Source of the DNA: Deltaproteobacteria bacterium
Lineage (GTDB): Bacteria > Desulfobacterota > Syntrophia > Syntrophales > UBA2210
Length of the DNA: 52,115 bases
Reading direction: 5' to 3'
Assembly: GCA_016933215.1 (NCBI GenBank)
Contig: JAFGBH010000035.1
Coordinates: forward strand, 1-52,115
Part shown: in pieces, positions 27,151 through 35,673 of the stretch
Layout: the number at the start of each line of letters is the position of its first letter
Position numbering within the stretch: position 1 is the stretch's first letter
The notes under the pieces: generated by a model
The model's database searches: none
Seen by the model: only the letters and a program-made list of their open reading frames with translations
What the model was told of the DNA's origin: nothing
Made by a program: the position numbers and the translations under genes

Positions 27151-28902
27151 ATGAAAACCCATTTATTCTATAAAGTATTCGCCACATATCTGATCATTGT
27201 TGCCCTTGCCCTTGCATTGGTGGGTACCTTATCCTACCAGCAACTCAAGGCGAAAATGATGGAGAGAATCGAAACGGAGCTCATGAACTATACCGTAATG
27301 ATAGATCTCACCTCTTCCATACCGGAGATAGAAGAAAAAATAGGCAAACTCTCCGCAATCTCCAACGCCAGGGTGACGCTGATAGATGCCAACGGAAAAG
27401 TACTGGCCGATTCCGAAGCCCCCGTCGAGGAAATGGACAATCATCTCAACCGCACAGAGATACAGGAGGCACGAGTAAAGGGTAAGGGAATCGCAACTCG
27501 CTTCAGCCATACCCTCGGAATCGACACACTTTACGTGGCCCTTCCTGTTAAAGGTGAGTATGGAATCAGCAGTTATATCAGACTGGCCCGGCCCCTTCTT
27601 GAGGTCAAGACCTCCATTAACAAACTCATCCTTATAATACTTCAATCCTTTATTCTCATTGGAGTCATCTCCTTTCTTGTCGCCTTTGTCTTCACATCGA
27701 GACTTGTTTCACCCGTTCAGGAAATGGAAGTATATACGAGAAAACTCAGAGAGGACGATGTTACTCAAACACTTCTTGTCAGCGCGAACGATGAGAGGGG
27801 ACGCCTCGCACAGAATATCAACTATCTCGTTTCTGAGCTGAGAGAAAAGGTCCGGGTTTCGAATGAAGAAAAGGGAAAGCTCGAGGCCGCTTTTGCAAGC
27901 ATGAGCGATGGTGTTATGATTCTCGACAGCCAGAATAGAATCGAGATCTTAAATAATGCCTTCACTTCCATAGTTGGCACACTTTACGGAGATATAATCG
28001 GAAAAACTCCCCTTGAGGCCTTTCGAAACATTGAATTGCAAAATGCCATCGACCATTTCAGAAATACGAAGGATGTCGTTTCACAGGAGATCGTTCTCGG
28101 CATCGAGAATCCTGTTATTCTTGACGTCAGTGTTTCCCAGATACAAGGCCTTCCCAAAGAGGAAGAAAAGACAATGATCGTTTTTCGTGATGTGACGCAG
28201 CTCAAAAAATTAGAAAAAATGCGTGTTGACTTCGTTGCCAACGTAACTCATGAAATAAAAACACCTTTGTCCGCCATTTTAGGCTTTATCGAAACCCTGC
28301 GGGGAGGAGCCATCGATGATCGAGAAACGTCTATGAAATTCCTCAGGATTATTGATGAACATGCCCAGCGTTTGAACCGTTTAGTGGATGACCTCCTGAT
28401 AATATCGGATATCGAACTTGGCGAAAAGAAACTTTTTTTTGAAAGCGTAGCAATTGAGGAAGTCATAAAAAGCGCGCTACATATAATCGAACCAAAGGCT
28501 GACAAAAAGGGAATAACCATCGAGAAAAATATTCCCGCAGAAATGAATCCTGTAAATGGCGACAGAGACAGCCTGGAACAGGTTTTCTTAAATGTCCTTG
28601 ATAATGCGGTGAAGTTTACCCCGGAGGCAGGAACGATATTTGTCAGCGCCCTCAAAGAGACGGAGGATCACTGTGCCATCAGGATAACCGATACAGGCAC
28701 AGGAATCCCGAAGGATGAGATACCTCGTCTTGGTGAACGTTTCTACAGGGTTGATAAGACACGGTCCCGTGAACTGGGTGGGACGGGGCTCGGTCTCTCG
28801 ATCGTCAAGCACCTGATGAAAGCACACAAGGGCACTATCGGGATAGAGAGTCAACCCGACAGGGGAACAACTGTAACGCTTCGTTTTCCACTTTTCAAAT
28901 AA
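27151..28902 (+). CDS. phoR: Phosphate regulon sensor histidine kinase PhoR
   Basis: A 583-residue membrane kinase: transmembrane helix about 7-27, an extracytoplasmic region of about 130 residues, a second helix near 160-182, HAMP, PAS (GVMILDSQNRIEILN), HisKA with H367 in VTHEIKTPLS, then HATPase with DTGTGI and GTGLGLSIV. Unlike E. coli PhoR it has a sizeable external domain, as in Gram-positive and many deltaproteobacterial PhoR. ATG 27151 with AAGGGG 9 bases upstream is preferred over TTG 27124. Confidence 0.92.
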   Translation: MKTHLFYKVFATYLIIVALALALVGTLSYQQLKAKMMERIETELMNYTVMIDLTSSIPEIEEKIGKLSAISNARVTLIDANGKVLADSEAPVEEMDNHLNRTEIQEARVKGKGIATRFSHTLGIDTLYVALPVKGEYGISSYIRLARPLLEVKTSINKLILIILQSFILIGVISFLVAFVFTSRLVSPVQEMEVYTRKLREDDVTQTLLVSANDERGRLAQNINYLVSELREKVRVSNEEKGKLEAAFASMSDGVMILDSQNRIEILNNAFTSIVGTLYGDIIGKTPLEAFRNIELQNAIDHFRNTKDVVSQEIVLGIENPVILDVSVSQIQGLPKEEEKTMIVFRDVTQLKKLEKMRVDFVANVTHEIKTPLSAILGFIETLRGGAIDDRETSMKFLRIIDEHAQRLNRLVDDLLIISDIELGEKKLFFESVAIEEVIKSALHIIEPKADKKGITIEKNIPAEMNPVNGDRDSLEQVFLNVLDNAVKFTPEAGTIFVSALKETEDHCAIRITDTGTGIPKDEIPRLGERFYRVDKTRSRELGGTGLGLSIVKHLMKAHKGTIGIESQPDRGTTVTLRFPLFK

Positions 28903-29000
28903 GCAAAAACGTGCAAAAAGAAGTTATCTGAATTTTGAGGAAGAGATGCGTCAAATCCTCCTTCAAAAACAGATCAAGAGCAATCGATCGGACCCGTTAT

Positions 29001-29699
29001 ATGACTCGAAAAATTCTTATTGTCGACGATGAGAAGGATATTGTCGACCTTATATCGTACAACCTTGAAAAAGAAGGCTTCTCCACCATAAAGGCCTATG
29101 ATGGTGAGTGGGCACTAACGCTGGTGAAAGAAAAAAAGCCGGATCTCATGATCCTCGATCTTATGCTCCCCGGCATCCAGGGCATTGATGTCTGTAAATT
29201 GATTCGAGGCAGCCAAGAGATGAGCGATCTGCCGATTATCATGCTCACCGCAAAGGGAGACGAATCTGACAGGATCCTCGGCCTTGAGTTAGGTGCCGAT
29301 GATTATATTACAAAACCGTTCAGCGTAAGAGAGCTGATAGCGCGTGTTCGAACGATCCTGCGGCGCACAGAGGAACGCAAAGAAAGAGAAACAAAGGAAC
29401 CCTTCAGCTACAAGGGACTCACTATCGATCACACGTTTCACTCAGTCACCGCCAGGGGGGAAAAGATCGATCTCAGTCCAACCGAATTCAAACTCCTTAC
29501 CTTTCTTGCAACGCATCCCGGACGGGTCTATACACGGGACCAACTCCTCGATTATGTGTGGGGAGATGAGGCCTTCGTAGAACCGAGGACTGTGGATGTC
29601 CATATACGGCGTCTCAGATCACAGATTGAGGAGGACTCGGCGAATCCTCAATATATCTTTACCGTTCGTGGTTTCGGATATAAGTTTGCCGATATTTAA
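29001..29699 (+). CDS. phoB: Phosphate regulon response regulator PhoB (OmpR family)
   Basis: A 232-residue regulator: receiver domain with D9, D10 and phospho-acceptor D53, then an OmpR-type winged helix (DLSPTEFKLLTFLATHPGRVYTRDQLLDYVWG, RTVDVHIRRLR). ATG 29001 makes the receiver start normally; an upstream in-frame start at 28935 adds a basic stretch without homology. phoB after phoR is the reverse of the E. coli order but common elsewhere. The Pho box at 22861 is its likely binding site. Confidence 0.94.
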   Translation: MTRKILIVDDEKDIVDLISYNLEKEGFSTIKAYDGEWALTLVKEKKPDLMILDLMLPGIQGIDVCKLIRGSQEMSDLPIIMLTAKGDESDRILGLELGADDYITKPFSVRELIARVRTILRRTEERKERETKEPFSYKGLTIDHTFHSVTARGEKIDLSPTEFKLLTFLATHPGRVYTRDQLLDYVWGDEAFVEPRTVDVHIRRLRSQIEEDSANPQYIFTVRGFGYKFADI

Positions 29700-29728
29700 G
29701 AGATTGCAAGGCAGGCAACTATTAAACT

Positions 29729-30889
29729 ATGTCTTTGTTTAAAAGTAAAAGTTCTATTCTGATCACCTGCCCCAGGAAAATCCCCCCCTATCTGAAAAAT
29801 GAGATCCTCTCCCTCGGGTTTCCGCTTCGGTCGGAGTTCATCTCCGCCGTTGAAACGGAGGGAACCCTCGAAGACACCATGAAACTGAACCTGTTTTTAC
29901 GAACAGGTCACCGGGTTCTCTATCTTCTCAAGAAATTCAGGGCAGCGAATCCCGATGAGCTCTATAAAATGGTCACGAAAATCGGATGGGAAGAATATAT
30001 CAGAAAAGATGGCTACCTCTCAGTGTCATCGTCGGTCAACAACCCTTCCATTACGGACACGCGGTTCGCCAACAGAAAATGCAAGGACGCCATCGTCGAC
30101 AGATTCTATAAAAAGTATGGCCGACGTCCCGACTCAGGTCCCGGAAGGGATGATGCGGTCATTTATCTTTACTGGGAAAAGGACCGCTGCAGTATTTATC
30201 TCGATACCTCGGGCGCCCCCCTTCCCCGCCGCGGATACCGAAAGATCCCCTTTATGGCACCCATGCAGGAAACACTCGCAGCGGCAACAATCATCGCAAC
30301 GGGGTGGAACGGTGAGGGAAACTTTATAAATCCCATGTGCGGAAGCGGGACACTCGCTATTGAGGCTGCCCTTATCGCGCTTAACAAAGCACCGGGGCTT
30401 CTGAGAGATAATTTTGGATTCATGCATATAAAGGGTTTTAACAAGGACCTCTGGACTGATCTCAGAAACGGAGCAGAAAGAGAAGCTAGGGAGTCCATCA
30501 AAGGAAAAATTATCGCCACCGATAGAGATCCCCAAGCCATTGAAGCAGCGCGAAAGAATGCCCGCATGGCAGGTGTCGGAAAGCTGATAAATTTCGGTAT
30601 CACCGATTATTCCCAGACCTTCGTACCGGAAGGGGGCGGCATCGTCATGGTCAATCCTGAATACGGCGAAAGGATGGGCGAAATCGAGAAGCTCAAAGAA
30701 ACATACAGAGGAATAGGAGACTACTTCAAGAAAAGCTGCCAGGGATATCGGGGATATATATTTACGGGCAATCTCGCGCTTGCCAAATATGTCGGCCTGA
30801 GGACAAAGAGAAAAATTTCCTTCTATAACAGCACGATCGAATGCAGGCTCCTTGAATACGACCTCTATGAGGGAAGCAAAAAAGCATAA
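29729..30889 (+). CDS. THUMP-domain class I SAM-dependent RNA methyltransferase (RlmL-N/YpsC family)
   Basis: A 386-residue RNA methyltransferase: N-terminal ferredoxin-like/THUMP region (about 1-165) and C-terminal UPF0020 methyltransferase domain with motif MCGSGTLAIEAA (about 206-217) and an acidic loop ATDRDPQAIEAA. Homologues make m2G in 23S rRNA. The catalytic motif usually written NPPYG reads NPEYG here (about residue 309). It lies 29 bp after phoB, so it may be read through from the pho operon, although no functional link is expected. Confidence 0.87.
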   Translation: MSLFKSKSSILITCPRKIPPYLKNEILSLGFPLRSEFISAVETEGTLEDTMKLNLFLRTGHRVLYLLKKFRAANPDELYKMVTKIGWEEYIRKDGYLSVSSSVNNPSITDTRFANRKCKDAIVDRFYKKYGRRPDSGPGRDDAVIYLYWEKDRCSIYLDTSGAPLPRRGYRKIPFMAPMQETLAAATIIATGWNGEGNFINPMCGSGTLAIEAALIALNKAPGLLRDNFGFMHIKGFNKDLWTDLRNGAEREARESIKGKIIATDRDPQAIEAARKNARMAGVGKLINFGITDYSQTFVPEGGGIVMVNPEYGERMGEIEKLKETYRGIGDYFKKSCQGYRGYIFTGNLALAKYVGLRTKRKISFYNSTIECRLLEYDLYEGSKKA

Positions 30890-30952
30890 AAGACACTCCC
30901 TCTCATCTGCTTTCATTCTCAACGCATTCTTTCCTTTCTCGTATTTTAATTC

Positions 30953-30980
30953 TTGATAATCAGTTCAAAGCGGATATAAT
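30953..30980 (+). promoter_or_regulatory. Sigma-70-type promoter
   Basis: TTGATA at 30953-30958 and a perfect TATAAT at 30975-30980 with a 16-base spacer, 34 bp ahead of the CoA-transferase/GNAT gene. It probably drives that gene and the two that follow. Confidence 0.68.
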
Positions 30981-31013
30981 GACGGCGATTTTGTCATAAG
31001 AAAGGGCTTTTCA

Positions 31014-32912
31014 ATGTCTTATAAAATGTCCTCCGACTGGAAAAAATTGGTTGTTCCACCGGAGAAAATACTATCAAAGATCGAACCGGGTATGAGCATA
31101 TTCCTCGGAACCGGCGCTGCCGAACCCCGGACATTAGTCAAGCATCTCATGGCGTCTCAGCTCAGCAATTTAAGGGACCTTGAACTCATTCAACTCGTAA
31201 GTTTCGGAGATGCCATCCCTATTGACGAGCGATACCACCATAAATACCGCCTCAAGACCTTCTTTTCGGGATGGATAGCAAGCGAGGCGATTACGGCCGG
31301 AAGGATCGATCTGATTCCGAGCAGGACCTCTTCGATACCGTGGCTTTTTAAATCGGGTTCCATTGATGTCGATGTGGCCTTTATTCAGATTACACCACCC
31401 AATGAGCAGGGTTTTGCAAGTCTCGGCGTGGCCCTGGATGCGGCGAGGCACGCGATGGACCACGCCTCTCTCATCGTCGGCGAGATAAATGAAGAAATCC
31501 CCTGCACGCAGGGGGACACCTTTGTCCACGTATCCGATTTTGATTACTTCGTTGAGTCCACGGAACCACCGATATACTTTGACAGATGGCCTCATGACGA
31601 GGTGTTTGACAAGCTTGCGGCCACTGTAGCCTCAATCATCAAGGACGGGAGTTGCATCCACTATTCCATAGGACCCCTGTTCGAGGCACTCCCTCAATAT
31701 CTCAGCCACAAAAAGGACCTGGGAATTCACTCGACCATGATAACCGACGCACTCATGGACCTCGTAAAATCAGGTGCGGTCACAAACAGGAAAAAGCGTT
31801 CCTTCAGAGGTAAAACGGTGGCTGCCTATGCCATCGGCACACCCGAACTATTGAAGTGGATCGACAGAAATCCGATGGTCGAATTTCAGGGCATCGATGT
31901 CATTGCCGATCCCCAGAGTATCGGTCACAATGACAGTTTTGTGGCGATACTCCCCGCAAGAAAGGTAGATCTCACCGGAGGAATTGCACTTCATACGGGA
32001 AAAGGTAATGTAAATCCGGGTCCTGGTGAAGTTCAGGAGATGTTCGCCGGTGCCGCTCTCTCTCAGGGAGGACGCACTATTTTCGCCCTCCCGAGCCGTA
32101 ATCGCAGGGGCGAATCAAATATACTATTATCCATAGAAGACTTTCCGAATCAGTTCACCAACAGGGAATCTCTCGACTTTATTGCCACAGAATACGGCTC
32201 TGCCTCGCTCAGGGGTAAAACAGTTCGCGAGCGGGCCCTTGCATTAATTGATATCGCCCACCCCGACGACAGGAGCGATCTGGTTCGGACAGCGAAGGCA
32301 TTCAATATTCTTTACTCCGATCAGATCTATCTTGCAGAATCGGGCCACCTCTATCCGGATGATATTGCAACGACCCATACCTTTAAGAACAACATAACCG
32401 TACACTTCAGGGCAATCAAACCCTCCGACGAAGACGAGATGCGAAGGCTTTTTTACCGGTTCTCCGATCAGACTGTTTACTATCGATACTTCAGCCCTAT
32501 AAAAATGATGCCCCATATGAAAATGCAGGAATACGTGAATGTGGATTACAAGAAGATCATGTCAATTGTGGGAATCGTTGAAGAATCGGGAGCAGAACAT
32601 ATTATTGCCGAAGCCCGGTATGTGAGGGTAAAAGATAGCAACTTCGCCGATGTGGCGTTTATCGTGGAAGAGAAATACCAGGGGATCGGAATGGGAACCT
32701 TTCTTTTTAAAACGCTGACAAAGATCGCTCGGAAAAAGGGAATCGATGGGTTTACGGCCGATGTCATAACCGACAACAAGCCGATGCTTAATGTCTTCGA
32801 AAAGTCGGAATTCCCCGTACACGCCGTGGTAAATACCGGTGTTTACGAACTCACCATACCCTTTCAAGAAGATGCCGACGAACCAACTGATCCCCCGAAA
32901 GGAATCGTATAA
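31014..32912 (+). CDS. Acetyl-CoA hydrolase/transferase family protein fused to a GNAT acetyltransferase domain
   Basis: A 632-residue two-part protein. Residues about 8-435 are an acetyl-CoA hydrolase/CoA-transferase (4-hydroxybutyrate CoA-transferase-like) with the C-terminal domain block HTGKGNVNPGPGEVQE and the conserved ATEYGSASLRGKTVRERA...IAHPDDR. Residues about 455-620 are a GNAT N-acetyltransferase with the acetyl-CoA loop EEKYQGIGMGTFLFK. The fusion is a known but uncharacterised architecture in Desulfobacterota. It may pass acyl-CoA chemistry to protein acylation, by inference. It abuts the next gene with no gap. Confidence 0.87.
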   Translation: MSYKMSSDWKKLVVPPEKILSKIEPGMSIFLGTGAAEPRTLVKHLMASQLSNLRDLELIQLVSFGDAIPIDERYHHKYRLKTFFSGWIASEAITAGRIDLIPSRTSSIPWLFKSGSIDVDVAFIQITPPNEQGFASLGVALDAARHAMDHASLIVGEINEEIPCTQGDTFVHVSDFDYFVESTEPPIYFDRWPHDEVFDKLAATVASIIKDGSCIHYSIGPLFEALPQYLSHKKDLGIHSTMITDALMDLVKSGAVTNRKKRSFRGKTVAAYAIGTPELLKWIDRNPMVEFQGIDVIADPQSIGHNDSFVAILPARKVDLTGGIALHTGKGNVNPGPGEVQEMFAGAALSQGGRTIFALPSRNRRGESNILLSIEDFPNQFTNRESLDFIATEYGSASLRGKTVRERALALIDIAHPDDRSDLVRTAKAFNILYSDQIYLAESGHLYPDDIATTHTFKNNITVHFRAIKPSDEDEMRRLFYRFSDQTVYYRYFSPIKMMPHMKMQEYVNVDYKKIMSIVGIVEESGAEHIIAEARYVRVKDSNFADVAFIVEEKYQGIGMGTFLFKTLTKIARKKGIDGFTADVITDNKPMLNVFEKSEFPVHAVVNTGVYELTIPFQEDADEPTDPPKGIV

Positions 32913-33983
32913 ATGTACGCCGTGATTATGGCAGGAGGAAAGGGAACCAGGTTCTGGCCTCTGAGCAGAGAGAAGAAACCGAAGCATTTACTCTCTATAA
33001 CAGGCGAGAAAAGCATCATTAAATATACAGTGGAACGTATAATCCCTCTTGTACCTAAAGACAATATCATGATTGTGGCCGGCGAGAGTCATGCCGATGA
33101 GATAAAAAAAGAGCTCGGCAATCTGCCTGAAGAAAATATACTCATCGAACCCACGGGAAGAAACACCGCTCCCTGCATCGGTCTTGCGGCCCTCCATATC
33201 AGAAAGAAAAATCCTGATGCCGTGATGGTCGTTCTGCCCTCGGATCACCTGATAGGCGATGAAAATACTTTTATTTCTGTGCTTTCCGATGCCGCCGATA
33301 TTGCAAAGAGGGGCGACCATCTCGTCACAATCGGGATACAACCGACCAAGCCCGAGACGGGCTATGGATATATTGAAAGGGGAAATGCCTTCGATACGAC
33401 GGAGAATTCCACAATCTACGATGTTCGATCCTTTCGTGAAAAACCCGATTTTGCGACCGCCGAAACCTTCTTCAAAGACGGAGGCTTTTATTGGAACAGC
33501 GGCATGTTTATATGGAAAGTCTCGACATTGCTTGAATCGATAGAAAAATTTCTCCCCGATCTTTACAAAGATCTTCTCACAATAGAAAAGTCCCTCGGTA
33601 CTGACCGGGAGAGTGAGGTTGTCGCTCAAGTTTACGGCCATATCGATTCTATTTCTATCGACTATGGCATCATGGAAAGGGCGAAAAATGTGCTCATGAT
33701 TCCCGGAGATTTTGCCTGGAGCGATGTGGGAAGCTGGGATGTCCTCTGGGAAGTTCTCGAGAAGGATGAAAACGGAAACGTCGTGAAGGGAACTGTTCTT
33801 TCCATAGACACCGCTGATTCTCTTGTTTTCGGCTCTGACAAGCTCATTACCCTCGTAGGAGTAAAGGACCTGATCGTCGTTGAAACAGGAGATACGCTCC
33901 TTATCTGCGACAAGAATGCCTCTCAAGACGTTAAGAAGCTGGTTGAAAAGCTGGAAAAAGAAAATATGAAGGAATATCTGTAG
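32913..33983 (+). CDS. Mannose-1-phosphate guanylyltransferase
   Basis: Nucleotidyltransferase that makes GDP-mannose from mannose-1-phosphate and GTP. The N-terminal signature MAGGKGTRFWPLSREKKPKHLL (with a gap-free GxGTRxWPxSR pattern), LPSDHLI and the FxEKPD motif mark it. 356 residues: the short form without the C-terminal isomerase domain of bifunctional ManC. ATG 32913 follows directly on the previous stop codon, so translation is coupled. Confidence 0.93.
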   Translation: MYAVIMAGGKGTRFWPLSREKKPKHLLSITGEKSIIKYTVERIIPLVPKDNIMIVAGESHADEIKKELGNLPEENILIEPTGRNTAPCIGLAALHIRKKNPDAVMVVLPSDHLIGDENTFISVLSDAADIAKRGDHLVTIGIQPTKPETGYGYIERGNAFDTTENSTIYDVRSFREKPDFATAETFFKDGGFYWNSGMFIWKVSTLLESIEKFLPDLYKDLLTIEKSLGTDRESEVVAQVYGHIDSISIDYGIMERAKNVLMIPGDFAWSDVGSWDVLWEVLEKDENGNVVKGTVLSIDTADSLVFGSDKLITLVGVKDLIVVETGDTLLICDKNASQDVKKLVEKLEKENMKEYL

Positions 33984-34000
33984 CACTGATCCGGAGCTCT

Positions 34001-34255
34001 ATGAATACAGCAACCATAATAGGATTATCGGCCGCATTTCTGTCCTCTATCTCAATGATACCCCAGGTAATAAAGGTGTACAGGACAAAGAAGACGAAAG
34101 ACCTCTCGCTGGGGGCATTCTCTGTCCTGGCAGTAGGGCTCTTCCTCTGGTTTGTCTATGGAATAATGATACAAGCGATTCCCGTCATCATAGGAAATGT
34201 CATCGGTTTTTCTCTTGTCTGCTATATAATTGTCATAAAGATAAGAAACGGCTGA
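34001..34255 (+). CDS. SemiSWEET-type PQ-loop transporter
   Basis: An 84-residue protein with three transmembrane helices and the PQ-loop signature SMIPQVIKVYRTKKTKDLS at about 18-36. SemiSWEETs work as dimers and carry sugars down a gradient. It is 17 bp after the guanylyltransferase gene and probably in the same transcript. Confidence 0.9.
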   Translation: MNTATIIGLSAAFLSSISMIPQVIKVYRTKKTKDLSLGAFSVLAVGLFLWFVYGIMIQAIPVIIGNVIGFSLVCYIIVIKIRNG

Positions 34256-34346
34256 TCGTTGAGGCGTTTCCACTTTTCTTTCGCCTGCAAATCGTTGGGC
34301 TCGTATAAATGTGATTATCCAAGATTATAAATGAAAATGTTTGTAG

Positions 34347-34406
34347 ATTTAACGAGAAGGCTCGCCGGCGCCGCTTGTCGGAGTCCAATGCAGCGCCTTG
34401 TTAGCA
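34347..34406 (-). other. attC-like recombination site (59-base element)
   Basis: On the minus strand this 60-bp stretch begins GCTAACAAGGCGCTGCA and ends GCGAGCCTTCTCGTTAAAT. The distal core is GTTAAAT, a perfect match to GTTRRRY (ATTTAAC at 34347-34353 on the plus strand), and the proximal core is the imperfect GCTAAC. AAGGC and GCCTT inside it can pair, and GGCGC boxes add to the fold. It lies five bases beyond the stop codon of the GNAT gene, where an attC belongs. Confidence 0.6.
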
Positions 34407-35028
34407 ATGACTACCATAGATTGGGATCATTAAGAGAATCGACACAATTTAATGTACCACCCTCTGGAAAATCAGCAGAATTTATTTTCAAGGCATGCCA
34501 GCCTTCAGGAAACTTTAGAGTATATGGAGGTATAAAGTTTTTGGCCAAGTCTAGTTCGAAACCAAATCTGGAATAATATTTGTGATCACCATAAACAAAA
34601 ACAATAAACGCACCTCTATTGGCAATGGCATCTAATCCATACTTGATCAACGAGGAACCTATTTTGTTGTTCTGAAATTTCGGAGATACAGCCAACGGAG
34701 CTAAAATATAACCAAAATGTTCGTAAGTATTTTCCAAAAAAACTGGGCTTAAGGCAGTGTGGCCTACTATTTCGTCGTTCTCTATGGCAACAAGAGAAAT
34801 TATTTCAACAGGATGATTCTCATTTAGCAGATTGATTGCAAAATCAGATATAATGTGGGCTTCTGAATTGTCAAAAGCTTGGAGATACACCTCTTTAATG
34901 TTTTCTGCATCATCTATGGTTGTTTCTCTTATTTGCATTATTTATGAGTATCAAAACTTCAGTCAAAAACAAAGAATCAACGATTACCAAGAGAAATCTG
35001 GCATCATTTTCACTGCCTCCGGTCTAAC
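34353..35028 (-). mobile_element. Probable single integron-type gene cassette carrying a GNAT gene
   Basis: One end is the attC-like site at 34347-34406. The other is GTCTAAC at 35022-35028, which on the minus strand reads GTTAGAC, a perfect GTTRRRY cassette junction. The unit of about 676 bp holds one AT-rich gene in the orientation expected. No integrase and no further cassettes are seen nearby, so it would be a lone cassette inserted at a secondary site or left over from a larger array. Confidence 0.5.
34411..34938 (-). CDS. GNAT family N-acetyltransferase (YhbS-like)
   Basis: A 175-residue GNAT protein with acetyl-CoA-binding motif A at LAVSPKFQNNKIGSSLIKYGL (about residues 82-102; pattern Q/NxxKIGSxL) and strand 5 RGAFIVFVYGDHKYYSRFGFE. 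It resembles the YhbS/small-molecule acetyltransferase group; the substrate is unknown. The codon use is clearly richer in A and T than that of the neighbours, which fits recent acquisition with the cassette. Confidence 0.87.
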   Translation of the reverse strand: MQIRETTIDDAENIKEVYLQAFDNSEAHIISDFAINLLNENHPVEIISLVAIENDEIVGHTALSPVFLENTYEHFGYILAPLAVSPKFQNNKIGSSLIKYGLDAIANRGAFIVFVYGDHKYYSRFGFELDLAKNFIPPYTLKFPEGWHALKINSADFPEGGTLNCVDSLNDPNLW

Positions 35029-35060
35029 GCTTAGGAGGAAGGAGTCCTTTCTTTACTGGT

Positions 35061-35089
35061 AAAAGGGGACTAATTTTGACTTTATCCCC
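35061..35089 (-). terminator. Rho-independent terminator of the hemerythrin gene
   Basis: On the minus strand GGGGA (35089-35085) and TCCCC (35069-35065) form a stem around a 15-base AT-rich loop followed by TTTT. The stem overlaps the hemerythrin stop codon. Similar GGGGA...TCCCC sequences occur near Y1-transposase-related repeats in other bacteria, so a mobile origin is possible. Confidence 0.5.
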
Positions 35090-35618
35090 TGTCCTTTAAA
35101 AAATCGAAAACCATTGTGTATTTTTCATGAATCATTTTTCTGTCAAATTCCCAGAATTCGTCGAGCATCTTATCCTGTTCCTCTTTTGTAAAATATTCCA
35201 TACAGGGATAAAAGAAATGTTTATCCTCCTTTTCGATATGCCTCGGATAGAACTCCGCCAGTTCCCTCAGATAGGCTATGATTTCCTCTGAGCTGTCCTC
35301 TCCCTTGAGATATCGTTCCTTTGCGTCCACCAGTTTACCCACGGTCTTCCTCGCATACTTATGCTCCTCAATCAGTTCGTTCATAATCCTGGCATGTTCC
35401 GGAGCAAGCTTCTTTTTCTCCAGATCACGAAAGAGAATGTCCTCCTCCTTGCCGTGGTGTGTACGATCGGCATAAACCTTGATAAAGTCTACCGCCGTGT
35501 CGATGAATACGCTATCGACACCTTTACCCTCACTGATCTTTTTGATCTCGCCATCAAAGAGTCGTAATATCTTTTCGATCAATCGATGTTCCCACATCAT
35601 AGGGCCAATCGGTTTCAT
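35082..35618 (-). CDS. Hemerythrin HHE domain-containing protein
   Basis: A 178-residue four-helix protein. Di-iron type ligands are spread as expected: an early MMWEHRLIEKIL, then DRTHHGKEEDILF, EEHKYARKTVG and YPRHIEKEDKHFFYP. This is the PF01814 group, which senses or handles O2, NO or iron in anaerobes. ATG 35618 is selected because AAAGGAGA lies 6-7 bases upstream; an ATG at 35636 would put that site inside the gene. Confidence 0.9.
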   Translation of the reverse strand: MKPIGPMMWEHRLIEKILRLFDGEIKKISEGKGVDSVFIDTAVDFIKVYADRTHHGKEEDILFRDLEKKKLAPEHARIMNELIEEHKYARKTVGKLVDAKERYLKGEDSSEEIIAYLRELAEFYPRHIEKEDKHFFYPCMEYFTKEEQDKMLDEFWEFDRKMIHEKYTMVFDFLKDRG

Positions 35619-35673
35619 GGCAGTATCTCCTTTCATTTCTAATTTTTAACTACTTCGCGATTTACAGAGTTCA

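Noticed and set aside
32988-33986. 332-codon minus-strand open frame opposite mannose-1-phosphate guanylyltransferase
   Set aside because: The opposite strand carries an intact, recognisable enzyme; the antisense translation is low-complexity in hydrophobic and aromatic residues without a known motif.
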